59,894 nt of DNA from Bacillus sp. SKDU12. Its GTDB lineage: Bacteria; Bacillota; Bacilli; Bacillales; Bacillaceae. Under the pieces are notes generated by a model. That model worked only from the letters and a program-made list of their open reading frames with translations. It made no database searches and had not been told where the DNA came from. Of this stretch, positions 31,741 to 43,121 are shown one piece after another. Each line of letters opens with the position of its first letter. Position 1 is the stretch's first letter. Position numbers and translations under genes: made by a program. The stretch is taken from contig NZ_MSRC01000024.1 in NCBI RefSeq assembly GCF_010093085.1, forward strand, positions 1 to 59,894, written 5' to 3'.

Positions 31741-34700
31741 TTATTCAACCGGTACCATGTCTTCATTCGGCTGAACTTTTGAAACTGGTTTTGCTTGACG
31801 GTATTTCATCATACCTGTACCAGCCGGAACAAGCTTACCGATGATAACATTCTCTTTCAAGCCGAGAAGCTCATCACGCTTACCTTTGATCGCTGCGTCT
31901 GTAAGGACACGTGTTGTTTCCTGGAAGGATGCAGCAGATAAGAATGAATCAGTTTCAAGAGATGCTTTTGTAATACCAAGTATGACAGGACGGCCAGTAG
32001 CAGGACGATTCCCTTCTACTAATACCTTTTTGTTCGCTTCAGTAAATTGGTGAATATCCAGCAATGTACCTGGAAGCACATCAGTGTCACCGGCATCAAT
32101 AACGCGGACTTTACGAAGCATCTGGCGGACCATTACTTCTACGTGCTTATCACCGATTTCAACACCCTGCATACGGTAAACCTTTTGAACCTCATGGAGA
32201 AGATACTCTTGAACAGTCGTCAGGTCAGTTACTTTGAGAAGTTCTTTCGGATCGATTGAACCTTCTGTCAGTACTTGGCCTCGAGTAATTTTATCTCCTT
32301 CCGCTACTTTCAGGCGGGAGTTATAAGGTGCCGTATAAGAACGTGTTTCCACTGCGCCTTGGACCACAATTTCCTGTTGCTTATCACGAACTTCATTGAT
32401 CTCAACGACTGTACCGTCGATTTCTGTAATTGTTGCCTGACCTTTCGGATTACGCGCTTCGAAAAGCTCTTGGATACGCGGAAGACCTTGAGTAATATCG
32501 TCTCCGGCAACCCCACCTGTATGGAATGTACGCATTGTTAACTGTGTACCAGGCTCACCGATTGATTGGGCAGCAATGATTCCGACAGCTTCACCGACTT
32601 CAACATCGGAGCCAGTTGCAAGATTTCGGCCATAGCATCGTTTACATACACCATGAGGCGTATTACATGTGAAGGCAGAACGAATCCATACTTCTTCAAT
32701 GCCGGCTTCTACAATCTCCAATGCTTTGTCTTCATCGATCAGTTCGTTTTCATTTATAAGCACTTCACCTGTTTCAGGGTGCTTCACTTGTTTCCGTGCA
32801 AAACGGCCGATTAAGCGTTCTTCTAAGCGCTCAATTGTTTCAGTACCTTCTTTAAGAGGCTGAGCAAGGATGCCTCGGTCAGTTCCGCAATCAGTTTCAC
32901 GGATGATAACATCCTGTGCAACGTCAACGAGACGGCGTGTAAGGTAACCTGAGTCAGCAGTTTTAAGGGCAGTATCGGCAAGACCTTTACGCGCACCGTG
33001 AGTGGAGATAAAGTACTCCAATACTGTCAGACCTTCACGGAAACTTGATTTGATTGGCAATTCAATGATACGTCCAGCCGGGTTGGCCATCAGACCGCGC
33101 ATTCCGGCAAGCTGTGTAAAGTTAGATGCGTTACCACGGGCACCAGAATCACTCATCATGTAGATTGGGTTGATTTCATCGAGTGATTGCATCAGTTTGC
33201 CTTGGATAACATCTTTCGCTGAACTCCAGATAGAGATAACTCTCTCATAGCGCTCTTCTTCAGTGATGAGACCACGTCGGAACTGCTTCATAACGTTATC
33301 AACTTTGCTTTGCGCTTCCTCAAGGATTTTTTGTTTATCATCGAGTACGACGATATCAGAAACCCCAACTGTAATACCAGCTTTTGTTGAATATCTGAAA
33401 CCTAGGTTTTTCATGCGGTCAAGCATTTTAGACGTTTCCGTGATATGGAATCGTTTAAAGATTTCCGCGATGATTTTACCCAGAATACCTTTTTTAAACG
33501 GTGCATTGATTGGCTGTTGTTCAATGACAGCTTTCACATCCGCACCCTTTTCTAAGAAGAAACGGTCAGGTGTTTTTTCCTCAATGTTGCTCTTCGTCGG
33601 TTCATTCATGTAAGGGAATGATTCCGGAAGAATTTCATTGAAGACAAGCTTACCGACAGTTGTAATTAACAATTTTGAGCGCTGTTCTTCAGTGAATGTC
33701 ACATTTTTAAGGGAGTTAGCTGCAACAGCTACTCTCGTATGAAGGTGAACATATCCGTTTTGATAAGCGAGTATCGCTTCGTCTGTATTCTTGAAGACCA
33801 TGCCTTCACCGACAGCACCGGCACGCTCAAGTGTCAGATAATAGTTACCTAATACCATATCCTGAGACGGAGTTACAACCGGTTTACCATCTTTAGGGTT
33901 CAAGATGTTTTGAGCAGCAAGCATCAAGATGCGTGCTTCAGCTTGAGCTTCCGCAGATAAAGGTACGTGAACCGCCATTTGGTCACCGTCAAAGTCAGCG
34001 TTGTAAGCTGTACATACGAGCGGGTGAAGACGGATTGCGCGTCCTTCAACAAGCGTTGGTTCAAACGCTTGGATACCTAATCTGTGAAGTGTAGGGGCAC
34101 GGTTCAGAAGGACCGGATGCTCCTTGATAACTGATTCTAATACATCCCAAACTTCAGGCTGTACGCGCTCAATTTTACGTTTTGCACTCTTAATGTTGTG
34201 AGCAAGACCCTTTTCAACAAGTTCTTTCATAACGAAAGGTTTGAAAAGTTCAAGCGCCATTTCCTTCGGTAATCCGCATTGGTACATTTTCAAATGAGGA
34301 CCAACAACGATTACAGAACGACCGGAGTAATCGACACGTTTACCAAGAAGGTTTTGACGGAAACGTCCTTGCTTCCCTTTCAACATGTGAGAAAGAGATT
34401 TTAACGGTCTGTTACCAGGACCTGTTACTGGACGTCCGCGGCGACCGTTGTCAATTAAGGCATCGACAGCCTCTTGAAGCATACGCTTTTCATTCTGAAC
34501 AATGATGCTCGGCGCACCAAGATCTAAAAGGCGTTTCAAACGATTGTTGCGGTTGATGACACGACGATATAGGTCGTTCAAATCAGAAGTCGCAAAACGT
34601 CCGCCGTCTAGCTGAACCATTGGTCTAAGCTCAGGCGGTATAACAGGAAGCACATCAAGGATCATCCAAGAAGGCGTGTTTCCTGAGTTACGGAAGGCTT

Positions 34701-35340
34701 CTAAAACTTCAAGGCGTTTGATCGCACGAGTACGACGCTGTCCTTGTGATGTTTTCAGCTCTTCTTTTAACATATCAACTTCTTTTACAAGATCGATATC
34801 TTGAAGAAGTTTATGAATCGCTTCTGCACCCATAGATGCTTGGAATTTGTTACCGTATTTATCGAGATATGCACGGTACTCTTTCTCAGACAGAAGCTGT
34901 TTCTTTTCAAGCGGTGTGTTTGCCGGATCAGTTACAACGTAAGAAGCAAAGTAAATGACTTCTTCTAAAGCACGAGGTGACATATCCAGCACAAGACCCA
35001 TACGGCTTGGAATACCTTTGAAATACCAAATGTGGGAAACTGGGGCAGCCAGTTCAATGTGCCCCATTCTCTCACGACGGACTTTAGCCCGTGTTACTTC
35101 GACTCCACAGCGGTCACAAACTACGCCTTTATAACGAACTCGCTTGTACTTCCCGCAATGACATTCCCAGTCTTTCGTCGGTCCGAAAATGCGTTCGCAG
35201 AAAAGACCGTCCTTTTCAGGTTTTAACGTACGATAGTTTATCGTTTCAGGCTTTTTCACTTCACCAAAAGACCATGAACGGATTTTATCCGGTGAAGCAA
35301 GACCGATGTTCATATACTCAAAATTGTTCACATCTAGCAA
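31741..35340 (-). CDS. rpoC: RNA polymerase beta-prime subunit
   Basis: RpoC, 1199 residues, carries the active-site NADFDGD magnesium loop, the N-terminal zinc ribbon (CHCGKY...CDRCG) and the second zinc site (CGTDRG...[13 protein letters not shown]), plus bridge-helix and trigger-loop regions ([22 protein letters not shown]). The start is TTG (35338-35340, LDVNNFEY), served by GGGAGG. The frame is open 14 codons further, but that would run through this site. It lies 61 bases after rpoB. Confidence 0.98.
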   Translation of the reverse strand: MLDVNNFEYMNIGLASPDKIRSWSFGEVKKPETINYRTLKPEKDGLFCERIFGPTKDWECHCGKYKRVRYKGVVCDRCGVEVTRAKVRRERMGHIELAAPVSHIWYFKGIPSRMGLVLDMSPRALEEVIYFASYVVTDPANTPLEKKQLLSEKEYRAYLDKYGNKFQASMGAEAIHKLLQDIDLVKEVDMLKEELKTSQGQRRTRAIKRLEVLEAFRNSGNTPSWMILDVLPVIPPELRPMVQLDGGRFATSDLNDLYRRVINRNNRLKRLLDLGAPSIIVQNEKRMLQEAVDALIDNGRRGRPVTGPGNRPLKSLSHMLKGKQGRFRQNLLGKRVDYSGRSVIVVGPHLKMYQCGLPKEMALELFKPFVMKELVEKGLAHNIKSAKRKIERVQPEVWDVLESVIKEHPVLLNRAPTLHRLGIQAFEPTLVEGRAIRLHPLVCTAYNADFDGDQMAVHVPLSAEAQAEARILMLAAQNILNPKDGKPVVTPSQDMVLGNYYLTLERAGAVGEGMVFKNTDEAILAYQNGYVHLHTRVAVAANSLKNVTFTEEQRSKLLITTVGKLVFNEILPESFPYMNEPTKSNIEEKTPDRFFLEKGADVKAVIEQQPINAPFKKGILGKIIAEIFKRFHITETSKMLDRMKNLGFRYSTKAGITVGVSDIVVLDDKQKILEEAQSKVDNVMKQFRRGLITEEERYERVISIWSSAKDVIQGKLMQSLDEINPIYMMSDSGARGNASNFTQLAGMRGLMANPAGRIIELPIKSSFREGLTVLEYFISTHGARKGLADTALKTADSGYLTRRLVDVAQDVIIRETDCGTDRGILAQPLKEGTETIERLEERLIGRFARKQVKHPETGEVLINENELIDEDKALEIVEAGIEEVWIRSAFTCNTPHGVCKRCYGRNLATGSDVEVGEAVGIIAAQSIGEPGTQLTMRTFHTGGVAGDDITQGLPRIQELFEARNPKGQATITEIDGTVVEINEVRDKQQEIVVQGAVETRSYTAPYNSRLKVAEGDKITRGQVLTEGSIDPKELLKVTDLTTVQEYLLHEVQKVYRMQGVEIGDKHVEVMVRQMLRKVRVIDAGDTDVLPGTLLDIHQFTEANKKVLVEGNRPATGRPVILGITKASLETDSFLSAASFQETTRVLTDAAIKGKRDELLGLKENVIIGKLVPAGTGMMKYRQAKPVSKVQPNEDMVPVE

Positions 35341-35401
35341 GGGGCCTACCTCCCTTTTTATCTTCGGATTAACCGATGTCACTTGCCTTTATAACTAGAG
35401 A

Positions 35402-38400
35402 CTATTCTTTTGTTACTACATCTCGTTCAACGTCTGCCGATGCTGTTTCTGCCGGCTCTTCATCACCTGATAATGCCAGACCGTCAGCTTGTTTTGCATC
35501 TTCTTCGTCTTCTAAATCTCTCATTTCTATTTCTTCTTCATCACCAGAAAGGATTTTTACGTCCATACCTAAGCTTTGAAGTTCTTTGATTAATACTTTA
35601 AATGATTCCGGAACACCTGGTTCAGGAACATTGTCGCCTTTAACGATCGCTTCGTATGTTTTCACACGTCCAACCACGTCATCAGACTTCACAGTCAGAA
35701 TTTCTTGAAGAGTGTAAGCCGCACCGTAAGCTTCAAGTGCCCATACCTCCATCTCACCGAAACGCTGTCCGCCAAATTGTGCTTTACCGCCAAGAGGCTG
35801 CTGCGTAACAAGTGAGTAAGGACCTGTAGAGCGTGCATGGAGTTTATCGTCAACCATGTGAGCCAGTTTAATCATATACATGATACCGACGGATACACGG
35901 TTATCAAACGGCTCTCCGCTGCGCCCGTCGTAAAGAACTGTTTTAGCGTCACGAGCCATTCCGGCTTCTTCAAGCGTTTCCCAAACATCCTCTTCTCGCG
36001 CTCCATCAAATACAGGAGATGCAATGTGAATGCCTAAGTAACGAGCGGCCATACCCATGTGAAGCTCCAATACCTGCCCGATGTTCATACGTGATGGTAC
36101 GCCCAGCGGGTTAAGCATGATGTCAATTGGTGTGCCGTCAGGAAGGTAAGGCATATCCTCTTCAGGAAGAATCTTAGAGATAACACCTTTGTTACCGTGA
36201 CGACCGGCCATTTTATCTCCTTCAGAAATCTTACGTTTCTGAACGATATATACGCGCACTAACTGGTTTACACCTGGAGGAAGTTCGTCTCCGTCTTCAC
36301 GGTTGAAGACTTTAACGTCGTGGATAATTCCGCCGCCGCCGTGAGGCACACGAAGAGAAGTATCACGAACCTCGCGGGCTTTTTCACCAAAAATGGCGTG
36401 AAGCAGACGTTCTTCAGCAGTCAGTTCAGTTACACCTTTAGGCGTGACTTTACCAACAAGAAGATCTCCATCTTTTACTTCTGCCCCGATACGGATGATT
36501 CCTCGATCATCAAGATTGCGAAGCGCATCTTCACCGACGTTTGGAATATCGCGAGTGATTTCTTCAGGCCCAAGTTTCGTATCACGTGCTTCTGATTCAT
36601 ATTCTTCGATGTGGATAGATGTATAAACATCATCCTTTACAAGACGTTCACTCATGATGATGGCATCTTCATAGTTATAACCATCCCATGTCATGAAGCC
36701 GACCATTACGTTACGGCCAAGCGCAAGTTCACCAAGCTCCATAGAAGGTCCGTCAGCAAGGATTTCTCCTTTTACCACTTCATCGCCGACACTTACGATC
36801 GGACGCTGATTGTAGCACGTACCTTGGTTGGAACGGACAAATTTCAGCATGCTGTATTTATCCAAGTTTCCTTTTACTTTTTGACCGTCTACTTCTTCAT
36901 AACGGCGCACCCAAACGTTTTTGGCTTCTACGCGTTCAACGATACCAGGGTGTTTACAAATCACAGCGGCACCAGAGTCTTTACCTGATACGTATTCCAT
37001 ACCAGTTCCAACGAATGGCGCTTCCGGCTGCATCAAAGGCACAGCCTGACGCTGCATGTTCGCTCCCATTAGGGCACGGTTAGAGTCATCGTTTTCCAAG
37101 AACGGGATACATGCTGTCGCAGCAGATACAACCTGCTTAGGCGATACATCCATGTAGTCTACGCGGCTTCTGGATACAGCGGTGTTCTCCCCGCGGAAAC
37201 GGGCAATGATGCTGTCATCGATAAAGGCGCCTTCGTCATCAAGACGAGCGTTCGCTTGTGCGACAACATAGTTATCCTCTTCATCAGCAGTTAAGTAATC
37301 GATTCTGCCCGTTACCTTCCCTGTTTCAGGGTCAACGCGTCGATATGGCGTTTCGATAAAGCCAAAACGGTTTACTTTTGCATATGATGAAAGCGAGTTG
37401 ATCAAACCGATGTTCGGACCCTCAGGCGTCTCAATCGGACACATACGGCCATAGTGAGAGTAGTGAACGTCACGCACTTCCATTCCGGCACGCTCACGTG
37501 TCAAACCACCCGGCCCTAATGCTGACAGACGGCGCTTATGCGTTAATTCAGCAAGCGGGTTCGTCTGGTCCATAAATTGTGAAAGCTGAGAGCTTCCAAA
37601 GAACTCTTTAATCGACGCAATAACAGGACGAATATTGATCAGCTGCTGAGGTGTAATTGTATTCGTATCTTGAATTGACATTCTCTCACGAACCACACGC
37701 TCCATACGGCTTAAACCGATACGGAATTGGTTCTGGAGAAGCTCACCTACAGAACGCAAACGACGGTTTCCAAGATGATCGATATCATCTGTGTCGCCTA
37801 CTCCGTGCAACAAGTTGAAGAAGTAGCTGATAGAAGAAATAATGTCAGCAGGCGTGATGTTTTTAATCTCTTCTTCGGTGTAAGCATTACCGATTACATT
37901 AATAACCTGTTCTCCTTCTTGATCAGTCGGAGCAAAGATTTTAATCGATTGAAGAGTCACTTCATCTTCAACAACGCCGCCATTAGGATACAGCTTTCTG
38001 AAACCAATGCCGTTTTCTAAGTATGGCAGTACTTTATCAAGTGTTCTTCTATCAAGAATCTGACCTTTTTCAGCCAGGATTTCTCCTGTTTCAGGGTCAA
38101 CAAGCGTTTCAGCAAGTCTCTGGTTAAAGAGGCGATTCTTAATATGAAGTTTTTTATTAATTTTATAGCGTCCTACATTGGCAAGATCATATCGTTTCGG
38201 ATCAAAGAAACGAGAATCAAGCAAGCTTTTCGCATTTTCAACTGTAGGCGGCTCTCCAGGACGGAGACGCTCGTAAATTTCAAGCAGCGCTTTGTCACTG
38301 TTTTCTGTATTATCTTTATCAAGCGTATTTCGCAGGTATTCGTTCTCTCCTACGAGATCAAGAATCTCTTGATCGGAACCGAAGCCAAGAGCACGCAAAA

Positions 38401-38983
38401 GAACCGTAACCGGCAACTTACGTGTGCGATCAATGCGGACATAAACTACATCTTTCGCATCAGTTTCGTATTCTAACCATGCGCCACGGTTTGGAATGAC
38501 AGTAGCGGTAAAACCTTTTTTACCGTTTTTGTCTACTTTACCACTGAAATATACACTTGGAGACCGAACAAGCTGGGAAACGATAACACGTTCCGCACCA
38601 TTAATGATAAAAGTACCTGTATCTGTCATAATAGGGAAATCTCCCATGAAGACATCTTGGTCTTTTACCTCTCCAGTTTCTTTGTTAATTAAACGAACCT
38701 TCACTCTTAGCGGAGCTGAATAAGTCACATCGCGTTCTTTTGATTCCTCTACAGGATATTTAGGATCACCTAAACTATAATCAATGAACTCAAGAGAGAG
38801 GTTACCAGTGAAATCCTCAATTGGTGATATGTCTTGAAACATCTCTCTAAGACCCTCATCAAGAAACCACTGATAAGAAGAGGTTTGAATTTCAATGAGA
38901 TTTGGTAATTCTAACACTTCGCTAATGCGAGCATAGCTTCTGCGCTGGCGGTGTCGTCCATACTGAACTAGTTGACCTGTCAA
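35402..38983 (-). CDS. rpoB: RNA polymerase beta subunit
   Basis: RpoB, 1193 residues, starts with TTG (38981-38983, [10 protein letters not shown]), with GAGGGGTG upstream. The frame is open to an ATG at 38992, but that places the site downstream of the start. The rifampicin cluster reads [11 protein letters not shown]...[14 protein letters not shown], the sensitive form. The acidic C-terminal tail is typical of Bacillus. It lies after a 243-base region with two promoter-like elements and a terminator-like hairpin. Confidence 0.98.
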   Translation of the reverse strand: MTGQLVQYGRHRQRRSYARISEVLELPNLIEIQTSSYQWFLDEGLREMFQDISPIEDFTGNLSLEFIDYSLGDPKYPVEESKERDVTYSAPLRVKVRLINKETGEVKDQDVFMGDFPIMTDTGTFIINGAERVIVSQLVRSPSVYFSGKVDKNGKKGFTATVIPNRGAWLEYETDAKDVVYVRIDRTRKLPVTVLLRALGFGSDQEILDLVGENEYLRNTLDKDNTENSDKALLEIYERLRPGEPPTVENAKSLLDSRFFDPKRYDLANVGRYKINKKLHIKNRLFNQRLAETLVDPETGEILAEKGQILDRRTLDKVLPYLENGIGFRKLYPNGGVVEDEVTLQSIKIFAPTDQEGEQVINVIGNAYTEEEIKNITPADIISSISYFFNLLHGVGDTDDIDHLGNRRLRSVGELLQNQFRIGLSRMERVVRERMSIQDTNTITPQQLINIRPVIASIKEFFGSSQLSQFMDQTNPLAELTHKRRLSALGPGGLTRERAGMEVRDVHYSHYGRMCPIETPEGPNIGLINSLSSYAKVNRFGFIETPYRRVDPETGKVTGRIDYLTADEEDNYVVAQANARLDDEGAFIDDSIIARFRGENTAVSRSRVDYMDVSPKQVVSAATACIPFLENDDSNRALMGANMQRQAVPLMQPEAPFVGTGMEYVSGKDSGAAVICKHPGIVERVEAKNVWVRRYEEVDGQKVKGNLDKYSMLKFVRSNQGTCYNQRPIVSVGDEVVKGEILADGPSMELGELALGRNVMVGFMTWDGYNYEDAIIMSERLVKDDVYTSIHIEEYESEARDTKLGPEEITRDIPNVGEDALRNLDDRGIIRIGAEVKDGDLLVGKVTPKGVTELTAEERLLHAIFGEKAREVRDTSLRVPHGGGGIIHDVKVFNREDGDELPPGVNQLVRVYIVQKRKISEGDKMAGRHGNKGVISKILPEEDMPYLPDGTPIDIMLNPLGVPSRMNIGQVLELHMGMAARYLGIHIASPVFDGAREEDVWETLEEAGMARDAKTVLYDGRSGEPFDNRVSVGIMYMIKLAHMVDDKLHARSTGPYSLVTQQPLGGKAQFGGQRFGEMEVWALEAYGAAYTLQEILTVKSDDVVGRVKTYEAIVKGDNVPEPGVPESFKVLIKELQSLGMDVKILSGDEEEIEMRDLEDEEDAKQADGLALSGDEEPAETASADVERDVVTKE

Positions 38984-39022
38984 CTGATTCACCCCTCAAA
39001 TCATGCGTATTATATGTGTAAT

Positions 39023-39050
39023 AAGCATTTCTTTCTAAGAAAAAATGCTT
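39023..39050 (-). other. Hairpin in the rpoB leader
   Basis: AAGCATTTCTT (39023-39033) pairs with AAGAAAAAATGCTT (39037-39050), with three unpaired A. It lies 40 bases before the rpoB start, with no T-run. Confidence 0.5.
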
Positions 39051-39059
39051 TTACAAGAC

Positions 39060-39091
39060 AAAAGAAAAAAGGGTTTCTAATTAAGAAAACC
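39060..39091 (-). terminator. Terminator-like hairpin upstream of rpoB
   Basis: On the minus strand GGTTT(T)CT and AGAAACC pair over 7 bp with one bulge and are followed by CTTTTTTCTTTT. It sits between the promoter-like elements and rpoB, so it is either a weak ybxB terminator or an rpoB attenuator. Confidence 0.55.
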
Positions 39092-39133
39092 ACATCCAAA
39101 AACAAATACCGATTTTATTAGCATTTCCATACT

Positions 39134-39161
39134 TGTATAATTTATACATAGATATTGACAA
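39134..39161 (-). promoter_or_regulatory. Possible second rpoB promoter
   Basis: Minus-strand TTGTCA (39156-39161), a 16-base spacer and TATACA (39134-39139), in a very AT-rich stretch. Confidence 0.35.
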
Positions 39162-39201
39162 TTCATCATATCAAGTAAAATATATACATTGGCATTTTAC
39201 A

Positions 39202-39230
39202 ATATTAACATATCTGCAATACCGAGTCAA
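39202..39230 (-). promoter_or_regulatory. Sigma-A promoter of rpoBC
   Basis: Minus-strand TTGACT (39225-39230), a 17-base spacer and TAATAT (39202-39207). It overlaps the last codons of ybxB. Confidence 0.6.
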
Positions 39231-39832
39231 ACTTTTTTTGCTTTTATGATATAATAGCCTTTCTTTTTTTGAACGACAGAAACTTCATCGAACAGTTCCT
39301 CTAGCTTTTCAATGGCAGAAGGCGCACCTTGTTTTTTCTGTATGACGATCCACAACTCACCTGAAGCTTTTAAGTGTTCAGCGCTTTTCTCAAAGATAGC
39401 ATGGACAACTTTTTTTCCGGCTCGGATTGGGGGATTTGTAAGAATAGAAGCAAATGTTTGAGCAGAATCAACGTTTGAAAACAAATCACTCTGATAAATC
39501 TTAACATTTGTTATCCCGTTTTGTTCCGCATTTTCATTTGATAGCTCTACAGCTCTCTCATTGACGTCAATCATGTGGATAATCCGGTCTTTAAAGTCGC
39601 TGGCCAACGATAAACCAATCGGGCCATAGCCGCAGCCTATATCTAGGATACCACCCTCAACTTCAGGCTCTTCAAAAGAATCAATCAGCAGACGGGAGCC
39701 AAAATCAACTTCCTTTTTAGAAAAAACTCCGCTGTCGCTGGTAAACTTGAAATCTTTATTACGAAGCCTAAAAGACCAGGTTTGCTTATTGCTTTTTACT
39801 GAAGGTTTTTCTGAATAATAGTGCTCACTCAT
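39227..39832 (-). CDS. ybxB: RsmC-like rRNA methyltransferase YbxB
   Basis: This 201-residue class I methyltransferase resembles the C-terminal catalytic half of RsmC/RlmG (16S and 23S m2G enzymes). Motif I is GILDIGCGYGPIG and the catalytic motif reads LTNPPIRAG (N-P-P-I), the guanine-N2 signature. The target nucleotide is not proven by sequence. The ATG at 39832 has AAAGGAGG upstream. It lies between the rplL terminator and rpoB. Confidence 0.88.
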   Translation of the reverse strand: MSEHYYSEKPSVKSNKQTWSFRLRNKDFKFTSDSGVFSKKEVDFGSRLLIDSFEEPEVEGGILDIGCGYGPIGLSLASDFKDRIIHMIDVNERAVELSNENAEQNGITNVKIYQSDLFSNVDSAQTFASILTNPPIRAGKKVVHAIFEKSAEHLKASGELWIVIQKKQGAPSAIEKLEELFDEVSVVQKKKGYYIIKAKKV

Positions 39833-39870
39833 TATTAGAACCTCCTTTTGTCGTGTCTTAAAGAATGGCA

Positions 39871-39900
39871 AAGAAAAAGCTCGCCTCATAAAAGCGAGCT
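39871..39900 (-). terminator. Terminator after rplL
   Basis: Minus-strand AGCTCGC (39894-39900), a 9-base loop and GCGAGCT (39878-39884), followed by TTTTC. It probably limits read-through from rplJL into ybxB-rpoBC. Confidence 0.75.
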
Positions 39901-39921
39901 CCCCCTACAGGTAAGTGAAGA

Positions 39922-40293
39922 TTACTTAACTTCTACAGAAGCGCCAACTTCTTCAAGTTTAGCTTTAAGCTCTTCAGCTTCTTCTTTAGCAATACCTTCT
40001 TTAAGTGGTTTTGGAGTGTTGTCAACAAGTTCTTTAGCTTCTTTCAAGCCAAGACCAGTGATTTCACGTACAACTTTGATTACTTTGATTTTTTGAGAAC
40101 CTGCACCAGCAAGGATAAGGTCGAATTCGCTTTGCTCTTCAGCAGCTCCGCCACCAGCAGCTCCGCCAGCTACAGCTACAGGAGCAGCAGCAGTTACGCC
40201 GAATTCTTCTTCGATTGCTTTTACTAGGTCGTTCAATTCAAGTACAGTTGCTTCTTTAACGGAAGCAATGATTTCTTCGATATTTAAAGCCAT
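39922..40293 (-). CDS. rplL: 50S ribosomal protein L7/L12
   Basis: L7/L12 (bL12), 123 residues, forms the multimeric stalk that recruits translational GTPases. It has an N-terminal dimerisation helix ([15 protein letters not shown]), an Ala/Gly hinge (about 35-52) and the C-terminal GTPase-contact domain ([18 protein letters not shown]). The ATG at 40293 follows GGAGG. Confidence 0.98.
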   Translation of the reverse strand: MALNIEEIIASVKEATVLELNDLVKAIEEEFGVTAAAPVAVAGGAAGGGAAEEQSEFDLILAGAGSQKIKVIKVVREITGLGLKEAKELVDNTPKPLKEGIAKEEAEELKAKLEEVGASVEVK

Positions 40294-40338
40294 TTGTAAT
40301 TCCTCCATTTTGTTTTAATTTATGAAAAACTGATTAGA

Positions 40339-40839
40339 TTAAGCGCCTTGTTCTTCCTTTTGTTCTGCCACAGCTTTTGTAGCAAGAGCAAGATTGCGAA
40401 CTGGAGCTTGAAGTACGCTAAGCAACATAGAAAGTAAGCCTTCGCGTGATGGAAGTTCAGCAAGAGCTTTCACTTCTTCAACAGTAGAAACTTTACCTTC
40501 GATAACGCCAGCTTTGATTTCAAGAGCTTCGTGATTTTTAGCGAACTCATTAAGAACTTTAGCCGGAGCGACAACATCTTCAGTGCTGAATGCGATCGCG
40601 TTCGGTCCAGTTAAGAAATCATTCAAACCATTAAGCTCAGCTTGTTCAACCGCACGGCGAGTCATCGTATTTTTGTAAACTTTGAACTCAACGTTAGCTT
40701 CGCGAAGCTGTTTACGAAGTTCTGTTACTTCAGAAACGGTAAGTCCGCGATAGTCAACGATGATCGTTGATTTACTTTCTTTCAGTTTAGAAGCAATTTC
40801 TTCAACAACAACTTTTTTTGTTTCAATTGCGCTGCTCAT
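40339..40839 (-). CDS. rplJ: 50S ribosomal protein L10
   Basis: L10 (uL10), 166 residues, anchors L12 dimers to 23S rRNA via its long C-terminal helix. It begins [19 protein letters not shown]. The leader upstream contains an attenuator; autogenous control by the L10-L12 complex is known in B. subtilis. Confidence 0.98.
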   Translation of the reverse strand: MSSAIETKKVVVEEIASKLKESKSTIIVDYRGLTVSEVTELRKQLREANVEFKVYKNTMTRRAVEQAELNGLNDFLTGPNAIAFSTEDVVAPAKVLNEFAKNHEALEIKAGVIEGKVSTVEEVKALAELPSREGLLSMLLSVLQAPVRNLALATKAVAEQKEEQGA

Positions 40840-40854
40840 GGTTACACCTCCTAT

Positions 40855-41050
40855 AGATTCTTGTGTAACACTTATACCGTTAGGTGATCACGACTGAGAC
40901 GACGGATTCCATATAAAAAGCCTCCATGAGACATGGAGGCTGTATATACAAGCATACGTAACGTAATAGCTGTGATAATATACACCTCGGTAGGATCATT
41001 AAGCTGTTAGGCCCCTACTGTCTACGGTATAAATGATATTCTATTTTACA
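40855..41050 (-). promoter_or_regulatory. L10 leader RNA of rplJL
   Basis: The leader of about 210 bases separates the promoter from rplJ. It has several potential hairpins and ends in an intrinsic terminator (40912-40941). The position matches the known ribosomal L10 leader family; I did not map the L10-binding K-turn exactly. Confidence 0.7.
40911..40941 (-). terminator. Attenuator terminator in the L10 leader
   Basis: Minus-strand AGCCTCCATG, a 3-base loop and CATGGAGGCT, then TTTTATAT: a 10-bp perfect stem located about 70 bases before the rplJ start. Confidence 0.85.
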
Positions 41051-41059
41051 ACATTTTGA

Positions 41060-41088
41060 ATCATATCATAATGTTGATGTCGAGTCAA
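41060..41088 (-). promoter_or_regulatory. Sigma-A promoter of rplJL
   Basis: Minus-strand TTGACT (41083-41088), a 17-base spacer and TATGAT (41060-41065), just after rplA. Confidence 0.7.
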
Positions 41089-41090
41089 TA

Positions 41091-41789
41091 TTATTTTACG
41101 TTGAAAGTTGAAGAGTCTACTTTGACACCAGGTCCCATAGTAGAAGTTACAGCAACGTTTTTCACGTAAACGCCTTTTGCTGCAGCAGGTTTAGCTTTCA
41201 GGATTGTGTCGTACATTGTTGTGAAGTTCTCAACAAGTTTTTCATCCTCGAAAGAAACTTTTCCGATAGGAACATGAATGTTTCCAGCTTTATCAACACG
41301 GTATTCAACTTTACCAGCTTTAATTTCGCCGATTGCTTTTTCAACTTCGAATGTAACTGTACCAGTTTTAGGGTTTGGCATTAAACCTTTTGGTCCAAGT
41401 ACACGACCGATTTTACCAACCTCACCCATCATGTCAGGTGTAGCTACGATTACATCGAAATCGAACCAGCCTTGTTGAATTTTGTTAATGTAGTCAGTAT
41501 CGCCAACGAAATCTGCACCAGCAGCTTCAGCTTCTTTCGCTTTTTCGCCTTTTGCGAAAACGAGAACGCGCTGAGTTTTACCAGTTCCGTTTGGAAGCAC
41601 AACTGCTCCACGGATTTGCTGATCGTTTTTACGAGGGTCAACCCCTAAACGGAAAGCCACTTCAACTGTAGCGTCGAATTTAGCTGTGTTTGTTTTTTTA
41701 ACGAGAGCTACTGCTTCAGAAACGTCGTAAGCTTTAGAACGTTCTACAAGCTTAGCAGCTTCAACGTACTTTTTACCTTTTTTAGCCAT
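41091..41789 (-). CDS. rplA: 50S ribosomal protein L1
   Basis: L1 (uL1), 232 residues, forms the mobile L1 stalk at the E site. It begins [21 protein letters not shown] and has [18 protein letters not shown]. It follows rplK after a spacer with a strong hairpin. Confidence 0.98.
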   Translation of the reverse strand: MAKKGKKYVEAAKLVERSKAYDVSEAVALVKKTNTAKFDATVEVAFRLGVDPRKNDQQIRGAVVLPNGTGKTQRVLVFAKGEKAKEAEAAGADFVGDTDYINKIQQGWFDFDVIVATPDMMGEVGKIGRVLGPKGLMPNPKTGTVTFEVEKAIGEIKAGKVEYRVDKAGNIHVPIGKVSFEDEKLVENFTTMYDTILKAKPAAAKGVYVKNVAVTSTMGPGVKVDSSTFNVK

Positions 41790-41840
41790 TTTAAAATTTC
41801 CTCCTTATGTGGTTATAGCGGAATAACCTCCCACGAATAA

Positions 41841-41870
41841 GGGTTGCGAACTTGTTAAAACTCGCAACCC
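41841..41870 (-). other. Intercistronic hairpin between rplK and rplA
   Basis: GGGTTGCGA (41841-41849) pairs with TCGCAACCC (41862-41870) over 9 bp with a 12-base loop. The following minus-strand sequence TTATTCG is not a clear T-run. It may be an L1 feedback site or a weak terminator. Confidence 0.55.
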
Positions 41871-41883
41871 GACAAGAAACAAA

Positions 41884-42309
41884 TTAATCCTCGATTACAA
41901 TACCCATACTGCGTGCAGTACCTTCAACCATGCGCATTGCCGCTTCAACGTCTGCTGCGTTTAAGTCAGGCATTTTTGTTTCAGCGATTTCGCGTACTTT
42001 ATCGCGCTTAACGGTTGCCACTTTATTACGGTTTGGTTCACCAGAACCAGACTCAATTCCAGCTGCTTTTTTAAGCAATACTGCAGCAGGCGGAGTTTTT
42101 GTAATAAATGTAAATGAACGGTCTTCGTAAACCGAAATTTCAACAGGAATGATTAAACCAGCTTGGTCAGCTGTACGAGCGTTAAACTCCTTACAGAATC
42201 CCATGATGTTAACACCGGCTTGACCAAGTGCAGGTCCAACTGGTGGTGCTGGGTTAGCTTTTCCAGCAGGAATTTGCAATTTTACAACTTTTACTACTTT
42301 TTTAGCCAC
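41884..42309 (-). CDS. rplK: 50S ribosomal protein L11
   Basis: L11 (uL11), 141 residues, binds the GTPase-associated centre and is needed for RelA activation and thiostrepton action. It starts with GTG (42307-42309), giving [17 protein letters not shown], after AAGGAGGTG. The proline-rich [11 protein letters not shown] turn is intact. Confidence 0.98.
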
Positions 42310-42407
42310 GAGACACACCTCCTTAAGTCCGTGATGTGGTAATAGGGTAAACCCTCCCACTCAAGGTTTCATTCTTTATATGAATGATGAAATATCAAGC
42401 TAGTTGC

Positions 42408-42422
42408 CTTGGATAAGTCCAA
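42408..42422 (-). other. Short hairpin in the rplK leader
   Basis: CTTGGA and TCCAAG (42408-42413 / 42417-42422) close a 3-base loop, about 100 bases before rplK. Confidence 0.4.
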
Positions 42423-42436
42423 GACGTACCTTTGCT

Positions 42437-42465
42437 ATATTATCATTTATATATAGCGATTTCAA
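42437..42465 (-). promoter_or_regulatory. Sigma-A promoter of rplK-rplA
   Basis: Minus-strand TTGAAA (42460-42465), a 17-base spacer and TAATAT (42437-42442). Confidence 0.65.
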
Positions 42466-42476
42466 GTTTTTTCACA

Positions 42477-43010
42477 TTACAATTTATCGATTTGGGTAAA
42501 TTCCAGCTCAACCGGTGTTTCACGGCCGAACATATTAACGAAAACTTTGACCTTGCTTTTGTCATAATCAATCTCTTCAATTGATCCAGTAAAGTTGGCA
42601 AAAGGCCCGTCTATTACTTTCACTGTCTCTTTCAACTCAAAGTCGATATCCGTTTTGCGTTCATCCATGCCCATTCTCTTCAGAATGGTTTCCGCTTCGC
42701 CCGGAAGCAGCGCTGTCGGTTTTGAACCAGAACCGGCAGATCCTACGAATCCAGTGACGCCCGGCGTGTTGCGGACAACATACCAAGAGTCATCGGTCAT
42801 GACGATTTCAACAAGCACATAACCTGGGAATACTTTCTTTTTCACGACTTTCTTCTTGCCATTTTTAATATCCGTTTCTTCTTCTTCAGGTACGACCACA
42901 CGGAAAATTTTATCCTGCATACCCATTGATTCAACACGTTTTTCCAAGTTGGCTTTTACTTTATTCTCATAACCAGAGTACGTGTGAACAACATACCAAT
43001 TCTTTTCCAT
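42477..43010 (-). CDS. nusG: Transcription elongation factor NusG
   Basis: NusG, 177 residues, has an NGN domain (KNWYVVHTYSGYENKV, VFPGYVLVEI) and a C-terminal KOW domain (VKVIDGPFANFTGSIEEID). In B. subtilis it promotes sequence-specific pausing. The ATG at 43010 gives the family length, but the nearest purine-rich stretch is only CTGAAGAGA; the stronger GGGGAGGG lies about 25 bases away. Confidence 0.96.
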   Translation of the reverse strand: MEKNWYVVHTYSGYENKVKANLEKRVESMGMQDKIFRVVVPEEEETDIKNGKKKVVKKKVFPGYVLVEIVMTDDSWYVVRNTPGVTGFVGSAGSGSKPTALLPGEAETILKRMGMDERKTDIDFELKETVKVIDGPFANFTGSIEEIDYDKSKVKVFVNMFGRETPVELEFTQIDKL

Positions 43011-43121
43011 TCTCTTCAGGACTCTCCAGTCCTTCCCTCCCCGCAATTGGTTTTTTGTGAATTACCATAATACTTCAAAAAATAGGCAGAAAACCTATGC
43101 TAACTTTCGTTTTAAGCCACA

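Noticed and set aside
35402..38983. Rifampicin-resistance change in rpoB, or streptomycin-resistance change in rpsL (30786-31202).
   Set aside because: The rifampicin cluster and Lys56 of S12 read as the sensitive forms.
38984..39226. A short gene in the gap between ybxB and rpoB.
   Set aside because: AT-rich with stops in all frames; promoters and hairpins explain it better.
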